From the NCBI GenBank assembly GCA_019912385.1, contig JAIOIW010000098.1:1-59060 (forward strand): a DNA stretch of 59,060 bases. The letters are read 5' to 3'. Both the position numbers and the translations under genes were made by a program. This document shows positions 43,212 through 53,340 of this stretch, in pieces (the stretch's first letter is position 1; each line of letters starts with the position of its first letter). This stretch comes from Notoacmeibacter sp. (GTDB lineage Bacteria; Pseudomonadota; Alphaproteobacteria; Rhizobiales; Rhizobiaceae). The notes under the pieces are model-generated. The model saw nothing but the letters and a program-made list of their open reading frames with translations. It ran no database searches and had not been told where the DNA came from.

Positions 43212-44111
43212 GTGGGCGAGGTTCTGCGAATTGACGACGATTGCGTTTCACCCGCCGAGTTTAATCGGCTGCGCGAAGCCGATTTTAACCGAATCGCCGC
43301 GCTGATCGGCAGTCGTACGGGGATTAAGCTGCCGCCGGCCAAGAGGCTCATGGTAGAAGGTCGCTTGCGCCGGCGCGTACGCAGCCTGGGTTTCGCCGAC
43401 CTGACGGATTATTGCCGCTTCCTGTTTGAAGAGAATGGCCTCAACGACGAGCTTGTCCACGTCATCGATGCGGTGACGACCAACAAGACGGATTTCTTCC
43501 GTGAAGAAGGGCACTTCACCGTCCTCGCGAACAAGCTCGTACCCTCCCTGCTTTCCCTGCGCCGGGCCGGATCGACGCCGAAGCTGAAGCTTTGGAGCGC
43601 GGCCAGCTCCAACGGAGCGGAAGCGTATACCATCGCCATGGTCCTGGCCGATCTGGTCGCATCGCGCAACATAAACTTGCAGTTCGTGGTGCTCGGGACC
43701 GACATCTCGACCCGGATGCTCGCCGCCGGTGAAAAGGCCGTCTATCCCGCCGAGATGATCGGGCCGGTGCCGGCCGGCATGAAGCAACGATACCTGATGC
43801 ACGGGCGATCACAGTCCCGGCAGAGCGAGGTGCGCATCGTGCCCGAACTGCGCCGGCATGTACGCTTTCGCCGGCTCAACCTGATGGACGAGAGCTATCC
43901 GGTGGAGCGGGACGTCGACGTCATTTTCCTGCGCAACGTCTTGATATATTTCGAAAAAGAAACGCAAGAGGTGGTTGTCTCCCGGTTGATGGGACATTTG
44001 AGGCCGGGCGGTTTTCTAGTCCTCGGTCATTCCGAATCCATGATTGGTACCAGCCTGAGCCTTACCCAATGGGCGCCGGGCGTCTTTCAGAAACCGACAG
44101 CTAACGGGTGA
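43212..44111 (+). CDS. cheR: Chemotaxis methyltransferase CheR
   Basis: A 299-residue SAM-dependent methyltransferase that methylates receptor glutamates. The N-terminal all-helical domain (about 15-95: [20 protein letters not shown] in part) precedes the SAM fold with [19 protein letters not shown] near residue 118 and the closing [18 protein letters not shown] near residue 235. The start is GTG at 43212 behind a strong GAGGAGG. The stop overlaps cheB by GTGA. Confidence 0.94.
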   Translation: MGEVLRIDDDCVSPAEFNRLREADFNRIAALIGSRTGIKLPPAKRLMVEGRLRRRVRSLGFADLTDYCRFLFEENGLNDELVHVIDAVTTNKTDFFREEGHFTVLANKLVPSLLSLRRAGSTPKLKLWSAASSNGAEAYTIAMVLADLVASRNINLQFVVLGTDISTRMLAAGEKAVYPAEMIGPVPAGMKQRYLMHGRSQSRQSEVRIVPELRRHVRFRRLNLMDESYPVERDVDVIFLRNVLIYFEKETQEVVVSRLMGHLRPGGFLVLGHSESMIGTSLSLTQWAPGVFQKPTANG

Positions 44112-45241
44112 GTGGAATGGCCAGCGCAGTCTCAACATCCGTTCCCTCAAGGAAAATCCGCGTCCTGATCGTCGATGACTCTGCATCGGTGCGAAAGACG
44201 CTTTCGGAGATCATAGCGAGCGCTCCCGATCTGGAGGTCATGGCCACGGCATCCGATCCGTATGTCGCAGCCGAACGCATCAGGCAGGAAGTACCCGACG
44301 TCATCTTCCTCGACATCGAGATGCCGCGCATGGACGGCCTGACGTTCCTGCGCAAGATCATGGCGCAACGGCCGATCCCGGTCGTGATCTGTTCGACACT
44401 CACTGAAGAGGGTTCTCACGCATTCATGCAGGCGCTCGAGGCCGGCGCCGTCGATGTCATCAGTAAGCCACGGGTGGATACGGCCCAGGCTCTGACTGAG
44501 TCGCAGATGCGTATCTGCGATGTGGCTCGCGCCGCCGCCCACGCCCAGTTCGGGCGCAAGGCGCGCCTCGCTCCGCCCGTCCGCGTGGAGGCCAAGCTCT
44601 CGGCTGACGTCATCATTCCCGCAATGCATCCCGGCCGCTCGGCGAACCTGAGGACCGACCCGGTCGTCGCCATCGGCGCTTCGACCGGTGGGACCGAAGC
44701 TTTGCGCACGCTGCTGACTGCAGTGCCGGCCGGCTGTCCGGGAATCGTCATCGTGCAGCATATGCCGGAGAAGTTCACCGCTGCATTCGCGCGCCGTCTC
44801 GACGGACTGTGCGCAATCTCGGTTAAGGAAGCCGAAGATGGCGATTCCGTGCTCCAGGGACGGGCGCTGATCGCACCGGGCAATCGTCACATGGTGGTGG
44901 AGCGCATTGGGCGGCAGTTCCGGGTCGCCATCAAGGACGGACCACATGTTTCGCGCCACCGGCCTTCGGTCGACGTGCTGTTCCGTTCGGTCTCGCAAGC
45001 CGCCGGACCGAACGCGCTCGGAATCCTGATGACCGGTATGGGTGACGATGGGGCCCACGGTCTGCTGGAGATGCGCAATGCCGGCGCACGCACGATAGCC
45101 CAGGATGAGGAAAGCTGCGTCGTTTTCGGCATGCCCAAGGAGGCTATTGCGCTTGGCGCAGCGGCAATCGTGCTGCCGCTCAATCGCATCGCCCGGGAGA
45201 TCACAGCGGAGCACGCGCGCCAGTCGGAACCTGGCCGATGA
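44108..45241 (+). CDS. cheB: Chemotaxis methylesterase/deamidase CheB
   Basis: A 377-residue protein with an N-terminal receiver ([14 protein letters not shown]; phospho-acceptor Asp69 in [11 protein letters not shown]) and a C-terminal methylesterase. The catalytic triad is visible as Ser in [10 protein letters not shown] near residue 196, His in [13 protein letters not shown] and Asp in [10 protein letters not shown]. The linker is longer than in E. coli. The start is GTG at 44108 overlapping the cheR stop; ATG at 44117 is an alternative. Completes the adaptation pair with CheR. Confidence 0.95.
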   Translation: MSGMASAVSTSVPSRKIRVLIVDDSASVRKTLSEIIASAPDLEVMATASDPYVAAERIRQEVPDVIFLDIEMPRMDGLTFLRKIMAQRPIPVVICSTLTEEGSHAFMQALEAGAVDVISKPRVDTAQALTESQMRICDVARAAAHAQFGRKARLAPPVRVEAKLSADVIIPAMHPGRSANLRTDPVVAIGASTGGTEALRTLLTAVPAGCPGIVIVQHMPEKFTAAFARRLDGLCAISVKEAEDGDSVLQGRALIAPGNRHMVVERIGRQFRVAIKDGPHVSRHRPSVDVLFRSVSQAAGPNALGILMTGMGDDGAHGLLEMRNAGARTIAQDEESCVVFGMPKEAIALGAAAIVLPLNRIAREITAEHARQSEPGR

Positions 45242-47004
45242 CCGCGGCCTCTCTCGCATCTGCGCCCGTGCAACGTGCCGATCTTGACGAGAGCGGGCCG
45301 CTTGCCGCCATCATCGGGCAATTGGCCAGTCCGCGCGCGGAGATCGAGCGCACCTTTCTGGACATGGGAGCGCGTCTCGTCGACTGCATTGCCCTGCTCA
45401 ACGAGACGTCGGCCGCTTATGAACGGATGCCTGTCGAGATGGAGGGCCCGGACATCGATCGTGCTTCACAACTCCTCGCTACGATCCGCGGCAAGGTCGA
45501 GGAGATGGCTGACGCCAGCTCCTACGAGCAGGCGACGATAGAACGGCTGGCCCCTTTGGCCGCAAGGGTCGCCACTTCCCTGGCGGACTTACGTAGTGCC
45601 ACGCGCGCAGTTCGGTTCATCGCGGTCAACGCACGTATTGCTGCGGCTTACGTGCAGGCGCAGCAGGAGGACATGGCCGCTTTCACCAAGGACATGATGG
45701 GGTTGAGCCGGCAGGTTGAGGAGGTCGTGGCGGCATTCATCAAGGCCTATGAGGAATTCGCAGCCAATCTTGCCGGTGCACGCTCTGCCAGCGCAGCGTT
45801 TGCCGCGCGCCATGGTTCCACAATGGCCGAGATATCCGGGCGTCTCATCCATCACCTGACCATCACCGAAGAGCACCGAAATCATGCGCGGGCAGGAGCT
45901 GCAGAGCATGGTCAGGTGACTGACAAGATACGGTCGCGCATCGGTGCCGCCGTGGGTGCCTTGCAGATCGGTGACATTACGCGCCAGCGCGTCGAGCATA
46001 TCGAGCAGGCGCTGCAATTCCTGGTCGACTGGGAACGCAATCAGCTCCCTGAGACCGATCGGTCGCATGACCATACGAGGTCCGCCGTCTGCCACCTCCA
46101 GTCGGCGCAACTGGACGAGACGCTGAAGGAGTTCGATCAGCAGATTGTCGACCTGGCCCAATCGCTGCAGACGCTTGCCGCAGATGCCAACGCCGTGCTC
46201 CGGGCCGGTCACCGGGAAGCCGAAGCGCTGCTATCGGCCGGCGGAACGGCACTGAATGCACTCATCGACGATCTCGGCGAGATCGGCCTTCTGTTCGCGG
46301 ATTTCGGCAAGACACGCGCGCGGATGGAGCTCGCCCTGAACGGTTTGGCTCATTCGGCTTCCGTGATGGTCAAGCACCTCGGTGCGATCGATGCGATCGA
46401 GCGCGAGATCCGCATGTTGAGCCTCAACACCACGATCCATTGCGGTCGGCTGGGTGAAGACGGGAGCGGGCTGCGAACCATAGCCCACGACCTGCGTGAA
46501 CTGGCGCAGCGAACTGTAACTGCCACGGGTGCCATTAAGATAGCGCTGGATGTGGCGGATGGACTAGCCAAGGATATGAGCGACAGCCGGTCTTTGGATT
46601 TAGGCAGCCGTACTGCAACGCTCGAGAACGATGCGAGGACAGCAAGCGATTTGTTTGGAACGGTGGTCAGCAGACTTCGCGATCATGCGGGCATAATTGC
46701 CACGGTTGGTCCGCGTGCCGTCGATCAGCTCGAGGCGGCAGTTGAGGCTGTTTCAGGACGGCGAGACTTTGTAGAGGACTGGCGCGATGCATGTGTTGAG
46801 ATTGTCTCCCTTACATGCCTTGACCAAGATGGCCTGCAAACATGTCAGATCGATGCAGATATCCTGTCCAACATCTTCGCGCTTTACACGATGGACAGCG
46901 AGCGCCAGGTTCATGGTAGGCTATTTGGCACTTTTCCCAGTGCGATGGCTGCCACGGATTCACCCTCGCATGTGCAGGAAGCAATTGAAGACTTCTTCTT
47001 TTAA
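45238..47004 (+). CDS. Soluble MCP-like helical protein of the che operon
   Basis: A 588-residue, mostly helical, Ala-rich protein without membrane segments. Residues about 383-425 ([20 protein letters not shown], then [18 protein letters not shown]) clearly echo the receptor hairpin tip, where MCPs read IARQTNLLALNAAIEAARA and [13 protein letters not shown]. Residues about 122-164 ([18 protein letters not shown], then [15 protein letters not shown]) echo it again, more weakly. Both tips are degenerate. I do not recognise a named family. It may be a soluble receptor, a CheA-inhibiting decoy, or a phosphatase-like helper. The ATG overlaps the cheB stop (ATGA), so it is part of the operon. Confidence 0.75.
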   Translation: MTAASLASAPVQRADLDESGPLAAIIGQLASPRAEIERTFLDMGARLVDCIALLNETSAAYERMPVEMEGPDIDRASQLLATIRGKVEEMADASSYEQATIERLAPLAARVATSLADLRSATRAVRFIAVNARIAAAYVQAQQEDMAAFTKDMMGLSRQVEEVVAAFIKAYEEFAANLAGARSASAAFAARHGSTMAEISGRLIHHLTITEEHRNHARAGAAEHGQVTDKIRSRIGAAVGALQIGDITRQRVEHIEQALQFLVDWERNQLPETDRSHDHTRSAVCHLQSAQLDETLKEFDQQIVDLAQSLQTLAADANAVLRAGHREAEALLSAGGTALNALIDDLGEIGLLFADFGKTRARMELALNGLAHSASVMVKHLGAIDAIEREIRMLSLNTTIHCGRLGEDGSGLRTIAHDLRELAQRTVTATGAIKIALDVADGLAKDMSDSRSLDLGSRTATLENDARTASDLFGTVVSRLRDHAGIIATVGPRAVDQLEAAVEAVSGRRDFVEDWRDACVEIVSLTCLDQDGLQTCQIDADILSNIFALYTMDSERQVHGRLFGTFPSAMAATDSPSHVQEAIEDFFF

Positions 47005-47185
47005 GCGGCAGGGCGCGCTGCCTACGTCGCCGGAGACATTATCAATAACTTGCGATGCCGGCCTTGCACCGATACCCCGGCGGAGCGGCTCGGTCAGTCA
47101 CGACCAGGGGCTTCGAGGGCCGGCAATCCAAGGCTGCGAACGACGCTGATCCAACTCACCTAGAGCGTTTTCGGGATAAATTCGG

Positions 47186-47473
47186 TCATGCATCGCAACC
47201 GGCGTGGGCGAGGAAGTTTTCGCATTCTTTGGGCTGGAAGCGATCGATGGCGAGAGACACGGCGTCCCACAATTCGGAAATTGAACGGACAGCGACCTTT
47301 CGCAGGAAGGCCTTCAGCTTGGCGAAGACCATCTCGATCGGATTGAAGTCGGGCGAGTATGGCGGAAGATAGCGAAGGGAAGCCCCGGCTGCCTTGATGA
47401 TCTCGCCGGCACCGGCCACCTTGTGAGTCGGCAGGTCATCCATGACGTCGACATCGCCGCGGCGAACCGATCA
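47186..47473 (-). pseudogene. IS630-family transposase, C-terminal fragment
   Basis: An 85-residue frame (47186-47443) with LRYLPPYSPDFNPIEMVFAK and LKAFLRKVAVRSI, the conserved C-terminal part of IS630 transposases; the Glu of the DDE triad is in FNPIEM. The frame runs upstream to about 47473 as VDVMDDLPTHKV, where IS630 normally has the second Asp segment, then breaks. The N-terminal two thirds are gone, so it cannot transpose. Confidence 0.8.
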
Positions 47474-47478
47474 CCATC

Positions 47479-48083
47479 GTGACCCTTGGGATTGACTTGG
47501 GCAAGAACCTGAACAGCGTCATGGGCCTGGATGCGGAGGGTCAGATCGTTTTGCGCCGACGCGTCAGGCGGGCGACCTTCACCGAACTCGCAGGCAGGCT
47601 TTCACCGTGTACCGTCGCTATGGAGGTGTGCTGCGGTGCGCATCATGTCGGCCGCCTCTTTGCCGCAAAGGGCATCGGGTCCGGCTGATATCGCCGGAGT
47701 ATGTCCGCCCTCACGTCCGTGCACAAAAGAATGACGACAACGAAGCGGCGGGGATTGCCGCGGCAGCGACGCGACCGACCATGCGTTTCGTCGAGTTGAA
47801 GAGCCAGCACCGGCTCGACCTGCAGACGCTGCACCGAGCCCGCTCTCGTCTGGTGGCAGCGCGCAAGGCGCCAGCGAACCAGTTGAGGGCGATCCTGCTT
47901 GAGCGTGGACATTCCTTTCGGCAGGGGCGCAAGGTTCTTCAACGGGAAATCGATCCGTTCCTTGCCGAGCCGCCTACGGACCTTTCGACCCGCATGCTGC
48001 TGATCCACCGGGCGCTTGCCGCCAAGCTCGTCCGCATCGCCTGGGCGAGCCTGCCGCGCGGCATCAGCTTCGAGCGGGGATAG
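47479..48083 (+). pseudogene. IS110-family transposase, frameshifted and truncated
   Basis: The N-terminal frame (47479-47688) reads LGIDLGKNLNSVMGLDAEG and VAMEVCCGAHHVGRLFAAKG, the IS110 RuvC-like domain with its Asp and Glu. After a one-base loss near 47675 the homology continues in the next frame as GHRVRLISPEYVRPHVRAQK, NDDNEAAGIAAAATRPTMRF and onward to 48083. The remaining C-terminal transposase domain is absent. The DD region reads NDDNEAAG rather than the usual NDDRDAEG, so catalytic residues are also altered. Confidence 0.82.
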
Positions 48084-48318
48084 GGACAGGCAGGACGCCT
48101 CAACTTCAGAAAAGCGCTCCCGAGAAATCCCCCAGTCCGGCGGTCCAGGGAATGCGTCCAGAACTATGTACGCTATCTTACATATATTTTTTACGATTAA
48201 TGCATATCTTAAGCACTGAGCCGCGACGCAAGTTGGCAGTGATCGTAGCTCCATCAACAAACAATAATAAGCTTTTAAAGCGAATTTCGATCGACGAGCC
48301 CCGGGGAGGGGGTGCAGA
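48084..48318. other. AT-richer gap before the GGDEF-EAL gene
   Basis: Between the IS110 remnant and the next gene the sequence turns AT-rich around 48160-48290, unlike its surroundings. It probably holds the promoter of the GGDEF-EAL gene. A GGGAGGGGG ribosome site lies just before the ATG at 48319. No gene is seen. Confidence 0.4.
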
Positions 48319-51300
48319 ATGGTCAAGGAGCTGTCCAGATTTTCACGGTTTGGGGCTTTCCGTCTGCTGCTGCTCCTCGCAGCGGTGATATTCAACGCCG
48401 AGACGGCGATCATGTTCGCCCTGGGACCGTATTTGCAGTCCCATCCGCTGCTCGCTTCCGCCATCGATCCCGCCATCCTGACGCTGGCGCTGTTTCCCGT
48501 TCTCTATTTCATGGTCTTCAAGAAAATGGTGCGCGAGGGCGAAGCGCTGGCCGCTTCCCGCGACGAAATCCGTGCGGCACATGACGACCTGGAAATCATG
48601 GTCGAAAAACGCACCGCGGAGATAGAGCGGACAAAGCGCGACCTTGAAGTGAGTCTGCAGCGGTTCACCGACATCGCCGAAACGGCCGGTGACTGGATCT
48701 GGGAAATGGACGAGAATCTGCGCCTCTCGTTCATGACTCCGCGATTTTTTGAAATTTTCCCGATCGCCCGCGGGGACCTGATCGGCAAGACCCGTGAGGA
48801 ATTTGCCGGCGTGAAAGCGTGCGACGAGAATTGGCGCCGGCACCTCGACGATCTTGCCAACCGCCGCCCGTTCCGCAATTTCACCTATTCTACCGCCCAG
48901 TCCGACGGACGCCCGCAACACATCCAAATCAGCGGCAAGCCCATATTCGATGCCGATGGCAATTTCAAAGGTTATCGCGGCACAGGCACCGACAAGACGA
49001 CCGAGATCGAAGCGCGCGCCGCCGTGGAAGAAAGCGAGAAGCAGTTCCGCAACTTGATCGAAGGCTCGATCCAGGGCGTCTTTGTCCACGAGGACTGGAA
49101 CATCCTGTTCGCCAACCAGGCGATGGCGGAGATCTTTGGCTATGATAGCCCCGAGGAAATTCTCGCTCTCAAAAGGGTCGAGCCGCTGATCGCGCCGGAT
49201 GAGCGCGAGCGCCTGACGGGCTACAGAACTGAGCGCGGGAAAGGCGAGGACGCGCCCGAAATCTACGAGGCCCGCGGGCTGAGCAAGGATGGATCGGAGA
49301 TCTGGCTCGAATTCCGCGTCAGGAATGTCGATTGGCACGGCATCGCTGCGACGCAGTGTGTCATCATCGACATCAGCGAACGAAAGGCCGCGGAAAAGGC
49401 CCTTCACGCGCAAAAAGAACAATTGCGCCAGATTCTGGTAAACGTTCCCCGCGCCATCATTACCGTTGATGAAAATGGCATCATCAGGAACTTCAACCCG
49501 GCGGCTGAGACGACGTTCGGCTATTCGGCAAAGGAAGCAATCGGGCAGAATGTCTCGATCCTGATGCCGCAGGCAGAAGGAAAGCTGCACGATGGCCACG
49601 TCCGCTCCTATCTGGAAACCGGAGCGAAAAAATTCATCGGCCGTGGGCCGCGCCGGCTTACCGGGCGCCGCAAGGATGGCCGGGAGTTTCCCATGGAACT
49701 TGCGCTTGGCGAAGCAGACCCTGAACTCAAGAACAGGTTGTTCATCGGCGTTGCGAAGGATATCACGGATGATATTAGGGTAGCGGAAACGATCAAGCAG
49801 CAAAACGAACAGCTGCGCAAGCGTGACGCCGAGTTGAGCGAGCAGAACGAGCGCTTCAATGCTGCCTTGGAGAACATGTCGCACGGCCTGTGCATGTTCG
49901 ATCGATGGCAACGTCTTGTTGTCTGCAACGATCGCTATGCATTGATCTACGGTCTCTCGCCCAAAATGATCAAGCCTGGAACAATGTTAACACAGATCCT
50001 GCAATACCGCATTGCATCGGGTATCTATAATGGTGATACGCCGGAAGAGTATATCCGGGAACGTCGCGCCGCTGTCATGGAGCGCCATAGCAGCACGAAG
50101 GTTCACGAACTCTCCGATGGCCGTACCGTGGTGATCCGGCATCAGCCGCTCGCCGATGGCGGTTGGCTGAGCACCCATGAAGACATCACCGACTATAGAC
50201 GTATCGAGAAGCATCTCGCTTACCTTGCCCACCACGATGCACTTACCGGACTGGCAAACCGCGCTCTGTTGAAGGAACGGCTGGACGAGGAGCTGAAACG
50301 TAGCCGGCGGGGTGACAATTTTGCTCTGCTCTATCTCGACCTCGACGGCTTCAAGGGGATAAACGATACGTTCGGCCATTCGGCCGGTGACGAGCTCCTG
50401 AAAATCGTCGGCGAGCGGCTGCAGGATTGTATCAGGGAAACAGATCTTGTCGCCCGGTTCGGTGGTGACGAGTTCGCGATCCTTCAAGCTTCGGCGGAGC
50501 AGCCGTCCGGCGCAACAGAACTCGCCAAGCGAATAAATAGGGCAATCAGCACTCCGTTCGCGCTCGGACAGATCGAAGTCAGTATTGGCGTGACCATTGG
50601 CATCGCGATTGCGCCGAAAGATGGTTCCGACGGGGAACAATTGTTGAGCAACGCAGATATCGCCCTCTACCATGCCAAGGGTGTCAGTCGCGGGACATTT
50701 TGCCTGTTCGAGCCGGAACTGGAGACCGATGCCAAGCGGCGGCACACCATGGGGCTCGATCTGCGCGGGGCGCTCGGCAGAAAAGAGTTCGAACTCTACT
50801 ACCAGCCCTTGTTCAATCTCAGGGAGGGCAAGGTCAGCGGCTTTGAAGCGCTGTTGCGCTGGCACCATCCCGAGCGCGGCACTGTCTCGCCGGGCGAGTT
50901 CATAACAATTGCGGAGGAGACGGGCCTTATCGGCGAAATCGGCGAGTGGGTTCTGAAACAGGCCTGCAAGGAGGCGGCGCGGTGGCCCGATGACATCAAG
51001 ATCGCCGTGAATGTTTCGCCGGTTCAGTTCAGGCCCGGCAACCTTGCGCAATTGGTCCAGGACACGCTTGCTGCAACCAGATTGCGCGCCGGCAGATTGG
51101 AGCTGGAGATTACCGAGTCGGTGCTCCTGCACGAAAGCGGTGAGACACTTGCCACGCTTCATGAGCTGAAGAAAATCGGCGTTCGCATATCGATGGATGA
51201 CTTCGGCACCGGTTATTCCTCACTCAGCTACCTGCGGAGCTTTCCGTTCGACAAGATCAAGATCGACGCGACCTTTGTCCGTGGCCTTTCCCATGGGGAT

Positions 51301-51516
51301 TCCGACATCGGGATCATCCAGGCGGTGGTGGGTCTGGCGTCCCGACTCGGCGTGGAGACGACAGCGGAAGGTGTCGAAACAGAAGAACAACTGGAGATCG
51401 TCAAGGCGGAGGGCTGCACGGAAGCGCAGGGCTACCTGTTCGCCCTGCCCAGACCTGTCAGGGACATAGCGCACCTGTTGCCAAAGGGGAAAAAGAACAT
51501 CACTTGCGCGGCGTGA
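48319..51516 (+). CDS. PAS-GGDEF-EAL cyclic-di-GMP enzyme with FixL-like PAS
   Basis: A 1065-residue protein: two membrane helices (about 14-34, 52-71), a coiled coil (72-115), four PAS domains (about 115-235, 237-360, 365-490, 505-635), GGDEF and EAL. GGDEF is active-type (Gly715-Phe719) with an RxxD inhibitory site (Arg706-Asp709). EAL has Glu843-Leu845, LEITESVLL, MDDFGTGYSSLSYLR and EGVETEEQL, so hydrolysis is likely too. The third PAS resembles the haem PAS of FixL: FNPAAETTFGYSAKEAIGQN, then LHDGHVRSYLETG with His424 at the haem-ligand place, then GRRKDGREFPMELALGE. It may sense oxygen; that is inference. It lies on the island after the che operon. Confidence 0.93.
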   Translation: MVKELSRFSRFGAFRLLLLLAAVIFNAETAIMFALGPYLQSHPLLASAIDPAILTLALFPVLYFMVFKKMVREGEALAASRDEIRAAHDDLEIMVEKRTAEIERTKRDLEVSLQRFTDIAETAGDWIWEMDENLRLSFMTPRFFEIFPIARGDLIGKTREEFAGVKACDENWRRHLDDLANRRPFRNFTYSTAQSDGRPQHIQISGKPIFDADGNFKGYRGTGTDKTTEIEARAAVEESEKQFRNLIEGSIQGVFVHEDWNILFANQAMAEIFGYDSPEEILALKRVEPLIAPDERERLTGYRTERGKGEDAPEIYEARGLSKDGSEIWLEFRVRNVDWHGIAATQCVIIDISERKAAEKALHAQKEQLRQILVNVPRAIITVDENGIIRNFNPAAETTFGYSAKEAIGQNVSILMPQAEGKLHDGHVRSYLETGAKKFIGRGPRRLTGRRKDGREFPMELALGEADPELKNRLFIGVAKDITDDIRVAETIKQQNEQLRKRDAELSEQNERFNAALENMSHGLCMFDRWQRLVVCNDRYALIYGLSPKMIKPGTMLTQILQYRIASGIYNGDTPEEYIRERRAAVMERHSSTKVHELSDGRTVVIRHQPLADGGWLSTHEDITDYRRIEKHLAYLAHHDALTGLANRALLKERLDEELKRSRRGDNFALLYLDLDGFKGINDTFGHSAGDELLKIVGERLQDCIRETDLVARFGGDEFAILQASAEQPSGATELAKRINRAISTPFALGQIEVSIGVTIGIAIAPKDGSDGEQLLSNADIALYHAKGVSRGTFCLFEPELETDAKRRHTMGLDLRGALGRKEFELYYQPLFNLREGKVSGFEALLRWHHPERGTVSPGEFITIAEETGLIGEIGEWVLKQACKEAARWPDDIKIAVNVSPVQFRPGNLAQLVQDTLAATRLRAGRLELEITESVLLHESGETLATLHELKKIGVRISMDDFGTGYSSLSYLRSFPFDKIKIDATFVRGLSHGDSDIGIIQAVVGLASRLGVETTAEGVETEEQLEIVKAEGCTEAQGYLFALPRPVRDIAHLLPKGKKNITCAA

Positions 51517-51652
51517 CATCTGGTAACGACAGAGTGTTGCGTAGCTGCAGATCCAACTCGTTGTAAAGCTCGCCGGTTCGCTTCATGTCGATCGGCCAAC
51601 CCTCTCGCAACTGGAGGATGTGCGCGCGACGATATCCGTAGCGCAAGCGCCC
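51503..51652 (-). pseudogene. IS3-family transposase OrfB fragment
   Basis: About 40 residues (RLRYGYRRAHILQLREGWP, then IDMKRTGELYNELDLQLRN) match the N-terminal HTH_21 part of IS3-family OrfB, where functional copies read FGYRRIH-LLRREGW and LYRELGLQLR. Homology ends on both sides and the frame has lost the DDE core. It lies antisense against the end of the GGDEF-EAL gene. Confidence 0.7.
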
Positions 51653-51654
51653 AC

Positions 51655-51960
51655 TTGGCCCTATGTTTCGCGGATCGACAAAGGGCGCGACACTCTCGTG
51701 AAGATTCTCACGGGAGGTCTGTTTGCAGTCTGCACCCAAATCCAGACCTGGAACATTTCCAGGCATCGAGGCGGTGCCCGATCGTCTCGACCCCAGCCCG
51801 GCGGATCGCGGCCAAGTACGATCGGGTCCATCTCTGCTACGAGGTCGGACCCAGCCTGTTACGGTCTTTGCCGATTGAACCGCGATCTTGGCCACGAGTG
51901 CATCGTGGTCGCGCGCTCGCTTATTCCAGGAAAGCCGGGCGATCGGGAGAATGAGAGCGG
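51655..51960 (+). pseudogene. Second IS110-type transposase fragment, frameshifted
   Basis: In one frame IAAKYDRVHLCYEVGPS (about 51808-51860) and in the next YGLCRLNRDLGHECIVVARS and LIPGKPGDR (about 51860-51950) match the RuvC-like region of another IS110-group transposase, where intact copies read YDRLHFCYEAGPTGYGLYR and VVAPSLIPRKPGDR. A frameshift splits it and the rest is missing. Confidence 0.7.
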
Positions 51961-52041
51961 CGGTACAAAATTAGTCCACGGTAGCGGCGGGATCGTCCCG
52001 CTTCGGGCGGTGCAAAAAACCCGGCAACCTATTTTCCTTCC

Positions 52042-52236
52042 GTGACGAATGCAGGAGGGTTCGGGATCTATACCGTGGAACTTTATCTGAAGGTCCGTCT
52101 GGCTTGTTCTGAAGGAATGAGCCGACGTCAGGCTGCAAAGCATTTCAACATATCGCGCGTCAGCGTCGCCAAGATGCTGACGTATTCGACACCGCCCGGT
52201 TATCAGCGTCAATCGCCGATCCGCGGCCGAAGCTGA
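52042..52236 (+). pseudogene. IS21-family IstA transposase, N-terminal fragment
   Basis: A 64-residue frame with FGIYTVELYLKVRLACSEGM, SRRQAAKHFNISRVSVAKML and TYSTPPGYQRQSPIR, the helix-turn-helix N-terminus of IstA in IS21 elements. It stops where the catalytic domain should begin, so it is a remnant. The downstream IstB ATPase gene is absent. Confidence 0.78.
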
Positions 52237-52796
52237 TCGCCGATCTGAGCCATCGAATAATGACGCCGCCCCGGCGCCGGCGAGCTTTTGCTCCATGGAT
52301 CTTGAGCCAGCGGCCACTTATGGCGCGTTGCAGTCGCCGTTTACGTGGATGTGAAAGACCGTTCCCCGCCCTGATCTGCCCTGCGCGTCGGGTACCGAGC
52401 GTCAGGCCTTCACCAATAGGAAGCACGGCACCGGCATGGTTTAGATCGGCATTGACAGTGGCACGGACGAGGGCGACCAGACGCGGGTGGCGACGTTGCG
52501 CACCATCGACATCATTGACGTCATGCCGATCAAGTCCGGCGCGTCAATCTCGGCCGAAATGATGGAGCAGGTGCGGGCGCGCATGCACAAGGCGATTGCG
52601 CTCATGAGTCACGAGATGATCCAGTCGCTCTTTAGTGTGGCGGTCCAGAAAGACTCGACGATATGGCCACCGAAAACCCAGCCGCGGCGCCCATTTTTGC
52701 GCTCCGACGATGTGACGTGAATGTCCTGTGCGCCGCCGCGTTTCCGTTCGGTTTCCGAGCGGTGGCGGAGAGGGGGCCGCTAAATCATTGAAATTA
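52237..52796. other. 560-base stretch of decayed sequence
   Basis: Between the IstA remnant and tRNA-Thr I find no gene I can support. A frame of 77 residues (52487-52720, GTG start, with RTIDIIDVMPIKSGASISAE) has no recognised family; it may be the tail of a decayed gene. This is the right-hand edge of the island. Confidence 0.4.
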
Positions 52797-52871
<75 letters not shown>

Positions 52872-53014
52872 CAAGTTCGAATGCGGCGGACTTCTGCCAC
52901 AACAATACCGCAAGCGCAAGCGCGTTGCGCCTATTTTGCGGCAGCTTCGGCGACTCTGTTTTGCAAGCCGCCCCGCGAGCCTTTGCCAGTGCCGCAATCC
53001 GCGATAGGAAGGGT

Positions 53015-53212
53015 ATGAAGGAGCTTCATGCCGTGTCGGAAAACGGGACCAAACACGCTGAAAAGGATGCCGGGCGAAAGGCGCGCCTGGCTGAACAGCT
53101 GCGCGCCAATCTCCAGCGCCGCAAGGCGCAGGCGCGGGCGCGCCGCGCAGGCGATGCAGACCAGCGCCCCGAAGGACTGGATACGGAAAAGGGAAGCGGG
53201 CGGGACGGTTGA
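53015..53212 (+). CDS. DUF4169 family small protein
   Basis: A 65-residue, highly charged protein rich in Lys, Arg, Ala and Glu, helical in appearance: RKARLAEQLRANLQRRKAQA in the middle is typical of DUF4169, a family found in Hyphomicrobiales, often beside murA or other core genes. No function is known. The ATG at 53015 follows an AGGAAGGG ribosome site. It is the first gene right of the tRNA-Thr island. Confidence 0.7.
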   Translation: MKELHAVSENGTKHAEKDAGRKARLAEQLRANLQRRKAQARARRAGDADQRPEGLDTEKGSGRDG

Positions 53213-53340
53213 ACCGCGGCTCCGGCGCTCAGGACGTCGGTGCCAGTGCTCCGCGATCTCCGGTCCGCGCGTGCGTGCGGCGCGAATGCGACGCTCGATC
53301 CTTGAACCGGCCATATCTATGGTCTAGAGGAACCGGCTCG

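Noticed and set aside
52160-52426. Minus-strand 88-residue frame near the IstA remnant
   Set aside because: It has no recognisable family and low-complexity Arg-rich composition, and lies in decayed sequence.
52487-52720. 77-residue frame with GTG start left of tRNA-Thr
   Set aside because: The middle looks faintly protein-like, but no family or good ribosome site is seen. I mention it only as part of the decayed stretch.
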